Shown here piece by piece: positions 42,798 to 51,862 of a stretch of DNA of 64,000 nt (position 1 is the stretch's first letter; each line of letters opens with the position of its first letter). A program made the translations under genes and the position numbers. This DNA is from Firm-04 sp045600205 (GTDB lineage Bacteria > Bacillota > Clostridia > Oscillospirales > Ruminococcaceae): contig JAZRXM010000014.1 of NCBI GenBank assembly GCA_045600205.1, positions 62,001 through 126,000 on the forward strand. Reading direction: 5' to 3'. The notes beneath the pieces are model-generated. The model had not been told where the DNA came from, ran no database searches, and saw only the letters and a program-made list of their open reading frames with translations.

Positions 42798-43139
42798 TTA
42801 GCGGCGGCGAATCGCAAATTGCAGCACATGGCGCATCCGCCGCTTTGCCCGCGTGACCGTCCGCGATACCGTGCTTTCACTCACGCCGCATTGTACCGCA
42901 ATTTCACGCAGCTTCATCCCTTTCATATAGTACAGCGTGAAGTATAACTGCTGTGTTGCCGTCAGACAGGTCTGATACGCCTCGCGCACCAACGCTGACC
43001 GATTCTGCGCCGGCTCCTCCATTCCGAAAATTTCTGATTCCGTTTTTTCCGTCTGCGCGGCGATCCATCCTGCATCGAAATATGCGGTGTTTTCTGATAC
43101 GCGCTTTTTCGGAGCACACCCAAATTTACGCTGACTCAT
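42798..43139 (-). CDS. Sigma-region-4-like HTH protein
   Basis: 113 residues from the ATG at 43139, which has GAGGAGG upstream. The C-terminal half is a sigma-70 region 4-type helix-turn-helix (TATQQLYFTLYYMKGMKLRE, then IAVQCGVSESTVSRTVTRAK). No region 2 is seen, so it is not a complete sigma factor. Such proteins occur as regulators in mobile or accessory loci. It overlaps the upstream 81-residue gene by 14 bases, so the two are coupled. Confidence 0.7.
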   Translation of the reverse strand: MSQRKFGCAPKKRVSENTAYFDAGWIAAQTEKTESEIFGMEEPAQNRSALVREAYQTCLTATQQLYFTLYYMKGMKLREIAVQCGVSESTVSRTVTRAKRRMRHVLQFAIRRR

Positions 43140-43371
43140 ACGCGAATACCTCCTCATGCTCTGCATACGGGCGCAACGCGCGGATGACCGCCTGCACCTC
43201 GCAATATTCATCTGTCAGGATCTCCATACGCTGCGCTAACAAATTCACCTGCATCCTGTTTCCCGCTGCCGCATAGAGAGGAATTTTCTCCTTTAGCTCC
43301 CGTTTTCGTGCCATTAACTTTTCTGCCGCTGATTCGTAATTTTTCAGCATTTCCATGTAGCTTTGTTTCAT
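43126..43371 (-). CDS. Small coiled-coil protein upstream of the sigma-like gene
   Basis: 81 residues, almost all helical and charged (ESAAEKLMARKRELKEKI, LAQRMEILTDEYCEVQAVI), probably a coiled coil. AGGAGG precedes ATG and a consensus-like promoter lies upstream. It is paired with and overlaps the HTH gene; a role as partner or modulator of that protein is inference from position only. Confidence 0.62.
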   Translation of the reverse strand: MKQSYMEMLKNYESAAEKLMARKRELKEKIPLYAAAGNRMQVNLLAQRMEILTDEYCEVQAVIRALRPYAEHEEVFAYESA

Positions 43372-43463
43372 AACAGCCCTCCTAATTTTGGAATCCTCAT
43401 CGAATCAAGAATAGGTCCTGTTCATCCATTTTGGCAGTACTGAACATTTGTTCCTATGATTCC

Positions 43464-43492
43464 AGTTTACCATATTTCGGAGAAGATGTCAA
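43464..43492 (-). promoter_or_regulatory. Promoter of the coiled-coil/HTH pair
   Basis: On - strand: -35 TTGACA (43487-43492), 17-bp spacer, -10 TAAACT (43464-43469). Confidence 0.75.
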
Positions 43493-43536
43493 CAGCAAAA
43501 CGGAGGGATGTGCATTATCCTGCACACGACTTTTGC

Positions 43537-43570
43537 AAAAAAAGGCTCCCCCCGATTTCTCGGGAGGAGC
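43537..43570 (-). terminator. Terminator after the xylanase gene
   Basis: GCTCCTCCCGA / TCGGGGGGAGC stem with a GAAA loop, followed on - by seven T. Confidence 0.9.
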
Positions 43571-43597
43571 AAAGGAGAAGTGGTATACCTTGAAAGC

Positions 43598-46288
43598 TTA
43601 AGAAAGACGGATCAAACGAGCGATACCCTTCAGGATGAGAGATGCATCATTTGCAGTGATTTCATTATCACTGTCGCAGTCAGCATTTGCTCTGCCCTGT
43701 GCAGTAATGGATACTTTTTCCTCGTTTGCGAAGCGGCTGACAAGGACTGCATCAGCGATGCTGAGCTTGCCGTCGCAGTTAGCGTCACCAGCAACAGTCT
43801 TACCAACAGGAGCCTGTGTGGTAGTAACGGCCTTGGTGGTGGTGGTAGTCTGAGTGGTAGTTGCCTTAGTGGTGGTAGCTACAGTGGTCTGCTTTGCAGT
43901 CGGCTGCTGAGCAGTGTGTGCCAGCTCGATAACAGACTTGTATGCAGGCTTCTCAGAGTAGTTGGAACCGAACAGCAGCGGGTTCTGCTGAGAACGCCAA
44001 GACACAGGGTCCATGGTACCCCAAACAGTTACTGCAGGAACGTTCTGATAATTATCGAGTGCCAGGCTGAAGATGTCCTTGTACAGGGAAGCCTGTGCGT
44101 TGAAGTCGGAGCAGGTGATATCCAGCTCGGTGATCTGAACCTGGAGACCAGTGCTGATGAACTTCTTCATAGCATTGCCGTAAACGGACTTGCTGGGATA
44201 GCTGGTGTCAAGGTGGGACTGCATACCGATTGCATCGATGTAATCACCGGACTGCAGAACCTTCTTAGCCATGTTGTAGATGTCGTTGCACTTTGCATCC
44301 ATGTACTCGTTGTAGTCGTTGATGCAGAGCTGGCAATCTGCCGGAGCATACTTTCTTGCAATCTGGAATGCCTTGGTTACGAAGCTGTCGTTACCATAGA
44401 CACGAACCCAGTTGGAGTTGTTAGAAGGACGCATTCCGCCGCCGTCGTTTACGAACAGCTCGTTGCAGACGTCGTAAGAATACAGCTTCAGGTTCGGATA
44501 CTGGGACTTGATTGCGCTGAAGGTGTTCTTGATCATGGATTCCAGACGGGCATCCATGGTGCTGGCGTTGACATAACCGCCGTTGCCGTTGAAGTTCTCA
44601 CGGAAGAACCAGTCAGGAGTCTGGCTGTACCATACGAAGGTGTGGCCACGCATTGCGATGCCGTTATCCTGGCAGAACTTCATGGTGGATGCAACCTGAT
44701 TCAGGCTGATTGCAACGTTGGTGCCGGAAGAACCGCCCTGGTTGACGATTGCTTCAGGCTTCAGTGCGTTTTCAGGGGTGATGGAGTTGAAGTGGTTCTT
44801 GATGAAGGTCTGACCCTGGCTGCCATTCAACTCGTTCGGGGATACGGAAGTACCGATGCGGAAGAAGTTACCGAATGCGGTCTTCAGATAATTGGAAGAA
44901 GGATCGCCGTTGCCGGGAGCGGAAAGAACAACCTTGCCGCCGCCACCGGTAGGCGGAGTATAAGGATCATCAACATCATCGCCGCCGCCAGTGGTAGTTC
45001 CACTAGGTGCCTTGGTGCCGCCGCCGGTCTTTGCACCGTTTGCTTTGCCCTTGACTGCACAGAAGAAATCATCAACATAGAAATCATCAGTGCTGCCGGG
45101 GGTTTCGATGTAGACCTTTGCAGAAGATGCACCGGACGGTGCTGTGAACGAAGTGTTGCCGATTGCGGTCCACTCGCCAGCCTTTGCAGATGCAGTTGCG
45201 ATCTCGATGTACTCGCCATCGCATTCCATGGTCATCTTGAAATCATTTGCGGACTTTGATGCAACGGCTGCGCCGAAGCTGTAGGTCTCGCCGCCGGTCA
45301 GGCTGACAGGAATCTGAACGCCGTTCCAGTCTTCGCTTCTGTTCGTGCAGAGAGCTGCTTTGCTGCCGCTGTAAGCGCAGTCAGAAGTGGAGCTGACAGT
45401 TTCGGAAGATCTGCCGCCTGCATCGCCAACGCCGCTTTCAAAACCTTCGTTGAAGTAGTAGCCGTTGGCATCAGCTGTCATAGAACCTGTTGACGGGGTA
45501 GGATCATCATCACCACCGGGAATGATTTCATGGTGTTCGGGGTCAGTGTAAACATCCAGCGTGCTGACGTTTGCACGGCCGCTGGACTGCCAGCCTTCAG
45601 CATTCAGTGCAACCTCGTAGAGGTTACCGATGCCCCAGCCTTCATTTGCCCATGCTTTGAAGTGGTCAGATACGGTGATGTGACCGGAAGTTCTCTTCGA
45701 CTGACGGACACTGAAGTACTGCTTGAAGGTTTCGTTGCCGCTGTTGATAGACGGACCGGTGTGATCCATCTGGAAGATCTTGTACTGTGCATTGTCGATG
45801 GTGACCATCTTGCCGTTGCCGTCCGGGCACCAGTCAACCCAGTCCTCGATGATGTAGTACTCAACCAGCGGAACATTGCCTGCGCCCTGGTTCTGGAACC
45901 AGCCGTAAACGCAAAGACGGGAGTTACCGCTTGCGCTGCCGGTCTGCTGATAGCTTGCGCTGTAATCCATGCCGATGTAGCTGTAAGAAGTTGCCTTCTG
46001 CCTGGAACCGAAGTCCAGACCACGACGAGCAAGGAAGTTTCCGCGGTTGACCGATGCGCTCCACTGTGCATCGAAGGTTGCGCCTTTGCCGAGTTTCATG
46101 GAGCCGCTACCGCCGGTGGTGTCCAGCCAGATCTCGTAGCTGAATCCGTCGCAGTTACCTTTGTGCTGGTTCTGACCGTTACCTACGGACAGTGTGTCGC
46201 CAACACTGGCTGCGGATGCCGGCATTGCCGGAATCGCTGTTGCAGCCATTACTGCGGCAGACAAAATGCCAAGTAATTTCCTTTTCAT
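43598..46288 (-). CDS. Bifunctional xylanase GH11-CBM22-GH10-dockerin
   Basis: 896-residue secreted cellulosomal xylanase. Order: signal peptide (1-27); GH11 (about 35-247) with nucleophile Glu143 in LVEYY and acid/base Glu231 in NAEGWQSSG; CBM22-like module (about 270-412); Gly/Thr linker; GH10 (about 462-790) with acid/base Glu610 in DVCNEL and nucleophile Glu721 in QITELD; Thr-rich linker; C-terminal type I dockerin (about 830-896) with DANCDGKLSIADAV and DCDSDNEITANDAS calcium loops. The GH10 site reads CNE, where many relatives have VNE. GGGAGG lies 6-7 nt before ATG. Monocistronic with its own promoter and a strong terminator. Confidence 0.94.
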   Translation of the reverse strand: MKRKLLGILSAAVMAATAIPAMPASAASVGDTLSVGNGQNQHKGNCDGFSYEIWLDTTGGSGSMKLGKGATFDAQWSASVNRGNFLARRGLDFGSRQKATSYSYIGMDYSASYQQTGSASGNSRLCVYGWFQNQGAGNVPLVEYYIIEDWVDWCPDGNGKMVTIDNAQYKIFQMDHTGPSINSGNETFKQYFSVRQSKRTSGHITVSDHFKAWANEGWGIGNLYEVALNAEGWQSSGRANVSTLDVYTDPEHHEIIPGGDDDPTPSTGSMTADANGYYFNEGFESGVGDAGGRSSETVSSTSDCAYSGSKAALCTNRSEDWNGVQIPVSLTGGETYSFGAAVASKSANDFKMTMECDGEYIEIATASAKAGEWTAIGNTSFTAPSGASSAKVYIETPGSTDDFYVDDFFCAVKGKANGAKTGGGTKAPSGTTTGGGDDVDDPYTPPTGGGGKVVLSAPGNGDPSSNYLKTAFGNFFRIGTSVSPNELNGSQGQTFIKNHFNSITPENALKPEAIVNQGGSSGTNVAISLNQVASTMKFCQDNGIAMRGHTFVWYSQTPDWFFRENFNGNGGYVNASTMDARLESMIKNTFSAIKSQYPNLKLYSYDVCNELFVNDGGGMRPSNNSNWVRVYGNDSFVTKAFQIARKYAPADCQLCINDYNEYMDAKCNDIYNMAKKVLQSGDYIDAIGMQSHLDTSYPSKSVYGNAMKKFISTGLQVQITELDITCSDFNAQASLYKDIFSLALDNYQNVPAVTVWGTMDPVSWRSQQNPLLFGSNYSEKPAYKSVIELAHTAQQPTAKQTTVATTTKATTTQTTTTTKAVTTTQAPVGKTVAGDANCDGKLSIADAVLVSRFANEEKVSITAQGRANADCDSDNEITANDASLILKGIARLIRLS

Positions 46289-46374
46289 AAAAATCCTCCC
46301 TTAATATATGTTTGGTTTTCACCAAGTGTTGCGGGCGAGGCAATTAGGGCGCGCTCGTCCCTTCCAACACCTAA

Positions 46375-46403
46375 AGTGTACCACACCGCCCCCGGTTTCG
46401 CAA
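46375..46403 (-). promoter_or_regulatory. Promoter of the xylanase gene
   Basis: On - strand: -35 TTGCGA (46398-46403), 17-bp spacer, -10 TACACT (46375-46380). Two direct repeats ATATTGCGGA (+ strand, 46409-46418 and 46440-46449), 31 bp apart, lie immediately upstream. Confidence 0.6.
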
Positions 46404-46475
46404 GTAGGATATTGCGGACATTTGAAACAAGGTTGCCAAATATTGCGGAGATGTGAACGTCAAAAAAGTTAATTG

Positions 46476-47198
46476 TTAGTTAAGGTTTCCTGTATGAAAC
46501 ATCAGAACAGAAAGTGCAGTTAAGGGGGCTGTCTCACACCGCAAAATCCGCTTCCCAAGCCAAACAGGGGTCACACCATGCTGTCGTAACAGCACAATTT
46601 CCGATTCGTCAAAACCGCCCTCCGAGCCGATGAAAATCCCGTAATTTGTCTTATTTTGCGGTACCGCAGAAAATGAGATCCCGCCCTCGGATTCGTAGCA
46701 GACAAGCGAATAATCCAACTTCGATGCATTTTTTGCCGCTTCTTCCAGATTGTGCAGCGGCGCAATTTGTGGTATGATGCCTCTGCCCGATTGTTGTGCT
46801 GCATTCAGAGCAATATTTTGCAAACGTACCCGCTTTTTTTCAAAATCCTTCGCGGAAAGCCGCGAGATACACCGCGCCGTCAATACCGGCACAACCTCCG
46901 TTACCCCGAGTTCTACCGCTTTCTGGATGATCTGCTCGAACTTGTCCGCTTTCGGTAACGCCTGATACAACGTCACATGGATAGTCGGCTCCGCACAGCA
47001 CGGCGCACTGCTCAGAATATCCAGATATACCGTATCTGCTGTGATTTCCGATATCACACACTCGTAGTCAATGCCGCACGCACAGACCGTCAACGACTCC
47101 CCTGCACGCATCCGCAGCGAGCGTCCGATGTGATTTGCGTGCTCTCCTTTCAGATATGGGGCTTTTTCAGAAAAGGCATCCTCAAAAAATTTCGGCAT
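46476..47198 (-). CDS. rsmE: 16S rRNA (uracil-1498-N3)-methyltransferase RsmE
   Basis: SPOUT-class methyltransferase of 240 residues acting on the small subunit rRNA. An N-terminal PUA-like domain (HIGRSLRMRAGESLTVC) is followed by the knotted SAM-binding domain with IGSEGGFDESE and the C-terminal GKRILRCETAPLTAL, both hallmarks of the family. It is a single gene here, not next to prmA as in many Firmicutes. Confidence 0.93.
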   Translation of the reverse strand: MPKFFEDAFSEKAPYLKGEHANHIGRSLRMRAGESLTVCACGIDYECVISEITADTVYLDILSSAPCCAEPTIHVTLYQALPKADKFEQIIQKAVELGVTEVVPVLTARCISRLSAKDFEKKRVRLQNIALNAAQQSGRGIIPQIAPLHNLEEAAKNASKLDYSLVCYESEGGISFSAVPQNKTNYGIFIGSEGGFDESEIVLLRQHGVTPVWLGKRILRCETAPLTALSVLMFHTGNLN

Positions 47199-47312
47199 GG
47201 CGTTTTCCTCACTTTATAATAGTATCGTGCGCGGATAGCTTTTTTGCTGCCGCATCCCATATACTATACCACATTTCCCCTCGGTTTGCAACATCCCGCC
47301 ACAAAATAACTG

Positions 47313-47341
47313 TTGACGAATCCCGTTTTATCTGCTATAAT
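47313..47341 (+). promoter_or_regulatory. Promoter of the flippase gene
   Basis: -35 TTGACG (47313-47318), 17-bp spacer, -10 TATAAT (47336-47341). Confidence 0.8.
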
Positions 47342-47384
47342 ATAGACTGTATGATTATATTCTTCTCGACAAAAGGATCCTTTC

Positions 47385-48812
47385 ATGAACAAATATAAGA
47401 AACTTGCCGCGAACACCGCAATCTTCGCGATCGGTTCCTTTGGCTCGAAAATTCTTGCGTTCCTCCTGACCCGCATCTATACGGGCTATATGACCGCAGG
47501 AATGTTCAATACCAAGGAAATCCTCGAAATGTGCGCGAACCTCCTCATTCCCGTGGTCAGCTTCTCTATCACGGACGCAGTCATCCGCTACGGTCTGGAC
47601 AAAAACTACGATAAGAAAAATGTCCTCTCCAACGCTGTGGTCGCTCTCCTGTTCGGTATCGGCGGATTTTTACTGCTTTCGCCTTTGCTGCTCCTATACT
47701 CTGAAATCAGGCACTACTACTTCCTGCTTGTCGGCTATATCTGCATTTCCTGCTTCCGTCAGATTTCCACGCAGTTCGCACGCGCACGCGGACTCGTCAC
47801 ACTCTTCGCTGCCGACGGCATCTGCTGCACGCTGACCTTCTTAATCCTCAATATCGTCTTTATCGCAGGGTTCGGCTGGGGCATCACCGGCTTTATGCTC
47901 GCTACGCTCCTTTCAGACCTCCTCTCAGGCATCTCTGTCTGGGTGATTGCAAATCATAACCGGTTTTTTTCTTTCCGATACGTCGATAAGGAACTGCTCG
48001 GCGTCATGCTGCGCTTTTCCCTCCCGCTGATTCCTACCGCGATCCTCTGGATCATCACGGGATTTTCCGACAGACTCTTTATCAGATATCTCGTCACACC
48101 CGCAAAATTCGGCATTGACGGTGCCACCGCGGCCGGCGTTTACGGCGCATCTTCTAAAATTCCGAATTTGCTCTCTATGGTGTCCTCGGTGTTCTATCAG
48201 GCGTGGAACATGAGTGCCATCGCGGAGAATGACTCCAAGGAACGCTCCAGATTCTACACGCAGATCTTCAGCGCGTACCAATCCATTCTCGTTCTTGCGT
48301 CTGCATTCATCATCCTGCTGGTACACCCGCTTTCCGACCTGCTCATCGACTACGGCAAAGACCCCGCTTTCCGCAATGCATTTCTCTACACACCGATGCT
48401 CGTCATTGCCGTGCTGCTGATGTGCCTCAATCAGTTTTTATCAAGCATCTACACCGTTTCCAAGCATACCCGCAACAGCTTTTATACCAGTCTGATCGCC
48501 GCAGTGCTGAACCTGTTCCTCAACGCGGTGCTGATCCCCAGATATGCGGTCTACGGTGCGATCTTCGCTACCATTTCCAGCTACCTCGTTTGCTATCTCA
48601 TCCGTATCATTGACGCCAGACGCTTTATCACGTTCAAAGTCAACCACGCACTTTCCGTCACAAACCTGCTTTTGCTCGGCGGCATGAGCCTGCTCATTGT
48701 ACTCGCTCCCGCACACTATTATCTGTGGCTGATTCTCATGCTGGTCGTTGTGCTCGCGCTCAACTTCCGCTCCCTGATTACGACCGCAAAGAAAATCCTC
48801 AAACGCGGCTGA
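47385..48812 (+). CDS. Polysaccharide flippase (Wzx/MurJ-like MOP superfamily)
   Basis: 475 residues with about 12-14 hydrophobic segments throughout and the N-terminal pattern IFAIGSFGSKILAFLLTRIY typical of Wzx-type lipid-linked sugar exporters. No glycosyltransferases lie nearby, so the transported glycan is unknown. AAAGGA precedes ATG. It heads a rightward run with two small genes and rlmD. Confidence 0.85.
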   Translation: MNKYKKLAANTAIFAIGSFGSKILAFLLTRIYTGYMTAGMFNTKEILEMCANLLIPVVSFSITDAVIRYGLDKNYDKKNVLSNAVVALLFGIGGFLLLSPLLLLYSEIRHYYFLLVGYICISCFRQISTQFARARGLVTLFAADGICCTLTFLILNIVFIAGFGWGITGFMLATLLSDLLSGISVWVIANHNRFFSFRYVDKELLGVMLRFSLPLIPTAILWIITGFSDRLFIRYLVTPAKFGIDGATAAGVYGASSKIPNLLSMVSSVFYQAWNMSAIAENDSKERSRFYTQIFSAYQSILVLASAFIILLVHPLSDLLIDYGKDPAFRNAFLYTPMLVIAVLLMCLNQFLSSIYTVSKHTRNSFYTSLIAAVLNLFLNAVLIPRYAVYGAIFATISSYLVCYLIRIIDARRFITFKVNHALSVTNLLLLGGMSLLIVLAPAHYYLWLILMLVVVLALNFRSLITTAKKILKRG

Positions 48813-48898
48813 TTTTTCCGCCGCATCAAAATCAAGGCTTCTAGCGGCTCTTTGCCGCTGCAAAATAACGTAATTTCAATTTTTGGAGGTACCCTGTC

Positions 48899-49342
48899 AT
48901 GTTAAATTTCGATTCCCGTTCCCTGCTGATCGCTATTCTTGTCCTGATCTTTTCACTCGTGGATTACTACATCCTGCGTGATATGATGTACGGCATTCTG
49001 CTCGGCAGCCGCAAGAAAAAGTCCGCTGATAAAATCATTTCCGAGCAGCCCTTCTTCAAAAAATTTACCCAGAGCTTCATCGCTGACCACATCGACAAGT
49101 ATCAGGACACTTTCGCAAAATGGAGCAAAATCAAACTGTTCCAGTTCATCTTCTGCATCGTTCAGCTTGTCGCGCTCGGTCTGCTCATCTTCCTCAACCT
49201 CGTCGAATTCTGGGTCATCGCCATTATCTGCGGCGTCATCGCTGTCTACGACATCGTGCTGTTCTCCATTATGATGTCCCACACTGCTTCTTCTACCCTC
49301 AAAAAAAGCAGCAAGGGCTCCCCTTGGACCTTTGAACAGTAA
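48899..49342 (+). CDS. Hypothetical membrane protein
   Basis: 147 residues: one N-terminal hydrophobic segment (about 8-27), a basic cytosolic loop (GSRKKKSADKII), then two further segments (about 80-100 and 104-125). GGAGG lies upstream. Family not recognised. It follows the flippase by 86 bp; a functional link is possible but not shown. Confidence 0.65.
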   Translation: MLNFDSRSLLIAILVLIFSLVDYYILRDMMYGILLGSRKKKSADKIISEQPFFKKFTQSFIADHIDKYQDTFAKWSKIKLFQFIFCIVQLVALGLLIFLNLVEFWVIAIICGVIAVYDIVLFSIMMSHTASSTLKKSSKGSPWTFEQ

Positions 49343-49358
49343 TTTCTTTGCGATGAAC

Positions 49359-49403
49359 AGGCACTCCCCCACGCGATGATACATCCTGCGACGGGAAGTG
49401 CCT
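49359..49403 (+). terminator. Hairpin after the 147-residue gene
   Basis: AGGCACT / AGTGCCT arms with a long loop and tail TTCTC. Weak terminator or processing site. Confidence 0.4.
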
Positions 49404-49455
49404 TTCTCATATATCCACTATCATCTGAATTTCATTTAAAAAGGAGATTTTTACT

Positions 49456-49818
49456 ATGGGAATGTTTGATAATCCGCTCGAAGATATCCGCTCCGTATTC
49501 GATACCGCTGCCCAGAAAACTGCCGAAGGGCTCGAAAACTCCAAAAGCTACGTGGAGCGCATGAAGCTCAAGAACGAACTCAACGATAAATACCGCCAGC
49601 TCGGTAAGGCAGAATATGAGTACGCTGTCGGCGAAACCGACGACACCGACCCCATCGACACCCTCGTTGCCGAAATTACCGAACTGCGCAACGCTTATGT
49701 CGATATCTGCAAGGTGCTCCGCCGCGGCGAGGCCCCCATCTGCCCCAGATGCGGCAAGAAAAATATCGTCGGCAACAGCTACTGCTCTGAATGCGGCGCA
49801 CGCCTCTATACCGACTGA
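49456..49818 (+). CDS. Zinc-ribbon protein with helical N-terminus
   Basis: 120 residues. A helical, coiled-coil-like N-terminal part (ERMKLKNELNDKYRQLGKAE) is followed by a C-terminal zinc ribbon with two Cys pairs, CPRCGKK and CSECGAR. Such small proteins are common in Firmicutes and of unknown role. AAGGAG precedes ATG. Only 3 bp separate it from rlmD. Confidence 0.72.
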   Translation: MGMFDNPLEDIRSVFDTAAQKTAEGLENSKSYVERMKLKNELNDKYRQLGKAEYEYAVGETDDTDPIDTLVAEITELRNAYVDICKVLRRGEAPICPRCGKKNIVGNSYCSECGARLYTD

Positions 49819-49821
49819 CCC

Positions 49822-51204
49822 ATGAAAAAACACGCTATCTCTGCGCCCGTCCAGAAAAATCAGTGCGTCCCGCTGACCATCACGGGTATGACCGCCGAGG
49901 GAAACGGCGTCGGGAAATTTGATGGGTTCGCCGTCTTTGTCCCCCAGACCGCAATCGGCGACTCCATTACCGCCAAAATCGTCAAGGTCGAACAACACTT
50001 CGCCTACGGCATCATCGAGGAACTGATTACCCCCTCCGCAGACCGCATCGAACCAGACTGCCCCGTTTTTGCCTCCTGCGGCGGCTGCGTGTTCCGCCAT
50101 GTCAGCTACGACGCGGAACAACGCTACAAAACTGCCCTCGTCACGGACGCTTTTGCTCGCATCGGCGGCATTTCTCCCAAGGAAATGCTCCCCATTTTCG
50201 GCGCGGAAACCCTCGACGCCTGCCGCAATAAGGCTCAATATCCATGCGGTACCGCCGAGGACGGCTCTTTGCAATTCGGATTTTATGCGGCGCGCTCGCA
50301 CAGGCTCGTCCCCTACGGGGAATGCCGCTTGCAGCCGCCCATTTTTTCGCAGATACTCGAAAAATGCAAAACTTTACTCCAAAATATCACGCCCTATGAC
50401 GAGAAAACCGCCAAGGGCGTGCTTCGCCATGTCTATCTGCGACAGGGATTCCATAGCGGCGAAATCATGGTGTGCTTTATCGCTGCAAAAAAAATTCTCA
50501 ACACCCTGCGTCCTGTCGGCGAGGAACTGATGCGCGAATTCCCCAGCGTTTGCTCGGTTATGCTCAACATCAACAGCAAACCTACAAACGTCATTCTCGG
50601 CAATAAAACCGTTTGCGTCTGCGGAAAAGATACCATCGCCGACATTTTCTGCGGTATTCCCGTTTCTCTCAGCGCGGAAAGCTTCTATCAGGTCAACACG
50701 GCACAGGCGGAACGCCTCTTTGCTGAGGCAAAACGCCTCGCCAACCCACAGAAAAATGAGCTGCTGCTCGATTTGTACTGCGGCACGGGCGTCATCGGTC
50801 TTTCTATGGCTGACTGCGCCGGCAGCATCATCGGCGTCGAAATCGTCGAACAGGCAGTCACCGACGCTATCGCCAACGCCAAACGGGCAGGTATCTCCAA
50901 TGCACGTTTTTTTGCCGGAGATGCCGGAAAAATCACCGCCGACTTCGCCGCAAACAAGCAGAAACCCGATATCATCGTTCTCGACCCGCCCCGCAAAGGC
51001 TGCGACACCATCACCCTCGATGCCTGCATTCATATGTCCCCCAAACGCATCGTCATGGTTTCCTGTAACCCAGCCACCGCCGCACGCGATGTCAAATACC
51101 TCTCCGAACACGGCTTCTCTTTCGATGTCCTACGCCCCGTCGATCTGTTTCCGCGGACAGGGCACGTTGAGTGCGTAGTTCTGCTGTCACGAGAAAAATC
51201 TTAA
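49822..51204 (+). CDS. rlmD: 23S rRNA (uracil-5-)-methyltransferase, RlmD/RumA family
   Basis: 460-residue SAM-dependent RNA m5U methyltransferase. An N-terminal TRAM domain (about 10-70) precedes an iron-sulfur cluster motif in CPVFASCGGCVFRH, SAM site LLLDLYCGTGVIGLSM, DPPRKGCD, and the catalytic cysteine in MVSCNPATAARD. In low-GC Gram-positives these enzymes can act at 23S U747 and/or U1939, so the exact site is open. It is the last host-type gene before the mobile region. Confidence 0.92.
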   Translation: MKKHAISAPVQKNQCVPLTITGMTAEGNGVGKFDGFAVFVPQTAIGDSITAKIVKVEQHFAYGIIEELITPSADRIEPDCPVFASCGGCVFRHVSYDAEQRYKTALVTDAFARIGGISPKEMLPIFGAETLDACRNKAQYPCGTAEDGSLQFGFYAARSHRLVPYGECRLQPPIFSQILEKCKTLLQNITPYDEKTAKGVLRHVYLRQGFHSGEIMVCFIAAKKILNTLRPVGEELMREFPSVCSVMLNINSKPTNVILGNKTVCVCGKDTIADIFCGIPVSLSAESFYQVNTAQAERLFAEAKRLANPQKNELLLDLYCGTGVIGLSMADCAGSIIGVEIVEQAVTDAIANAKRAGISNARFFAGDAGKITADFAANKQKPDIIVLDPPRKGCDTITLDACIHMSPKRIVMVSCNPATAARDVKYLSEHGFSFDVLRPVDLFPRTGHVECVVLLSREKS

Positions 51205-51862
51205 AGCGGCGTATTTACGCGGTTTGTCGGCATCACCATTTTCCGATAGCCGCAGTTTCACCCACTCAAAATCTGTATGCGGAAACAGGTAAAAGGGCAA
51301 AATGGCATACACGGCACATCTGACAACCAATCCGCACACTTTGATTTTTGACAACCAAATCACGCACTCGATTTAGGGTGCGTGAAACTGCTTTTTCCGA
51401 TTTTTCAGTGTGTGAATTGAATGTTGCACTGAAAAACAGCGTAAAATCGCAGAAAAACGACTTGCCAAAAGTTGCGATTCGGGTGATTGCAAAATAGGGT
51501 TGAGTGTGGGGAAAGGTTGTCATATGCCATTGAACCCCAAACAAGAGAAGACATCATGATAGTAAAATGGAAAGCTGCATGGTATTAGTTAGATCAGACG
51601 GTCATCGTCGAAGAAAAAAACTGGTTTATTCTGCCGACATACGAAGCCGTACATTCATTTTAAACGGACCATATTACTCTGAGAAATACATTCAGAAGCC
51701 TCGTGGAAACGTTACATTTAACAGATAGAAATAGCCTCGCGCCGCTGAATACTGCACATTTGGCTACTCTACAGTTTGGTTATTTGAGGATTGATACACT
51801 GAAGTTTGGATGTTTGCCGGCAGGATGCACAATGGATTATATAAATTATGTGGAGGGAATGA
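51205..51862. other. Gene-free junction between rlmD and the mobile region
   Basis: No convincing gene in 658 bp. It holds an imperfect ~28-bp tandem direct repeat beginning TGACAACCAA (51321 and 51349), a hairpin CACGCAC / GTGCGTG (51361-51384), and a 10-bp perfect inverted repeat TTTTTCAGTG / CACTGAAAAA (51401-51436). Base composition turns AT-rich from about 51560. It is the most likely place for the host-prophage boundary, but no att core can be named without the other end. Confidence 0.45.

Noticed and set aside
43508..45259. 583-codon open frame on + opposite the xylanase
   Set aside because: Antisense to an unmistakable GH11/GH10 enzyme; it begins within the xylanase terminator and shows no protein features.
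48843..48859. Hairpin AGCGGC / GCCGCT after the flippase gene as terminator
   Set aside because: Short stem and no U-tract follows, so termination is not supported.
51560..51862. Possible small genes in the AT-rich junction
   Set aside because: All frames are short and interrupted; none has a ribosome binding site with plausible coding content.
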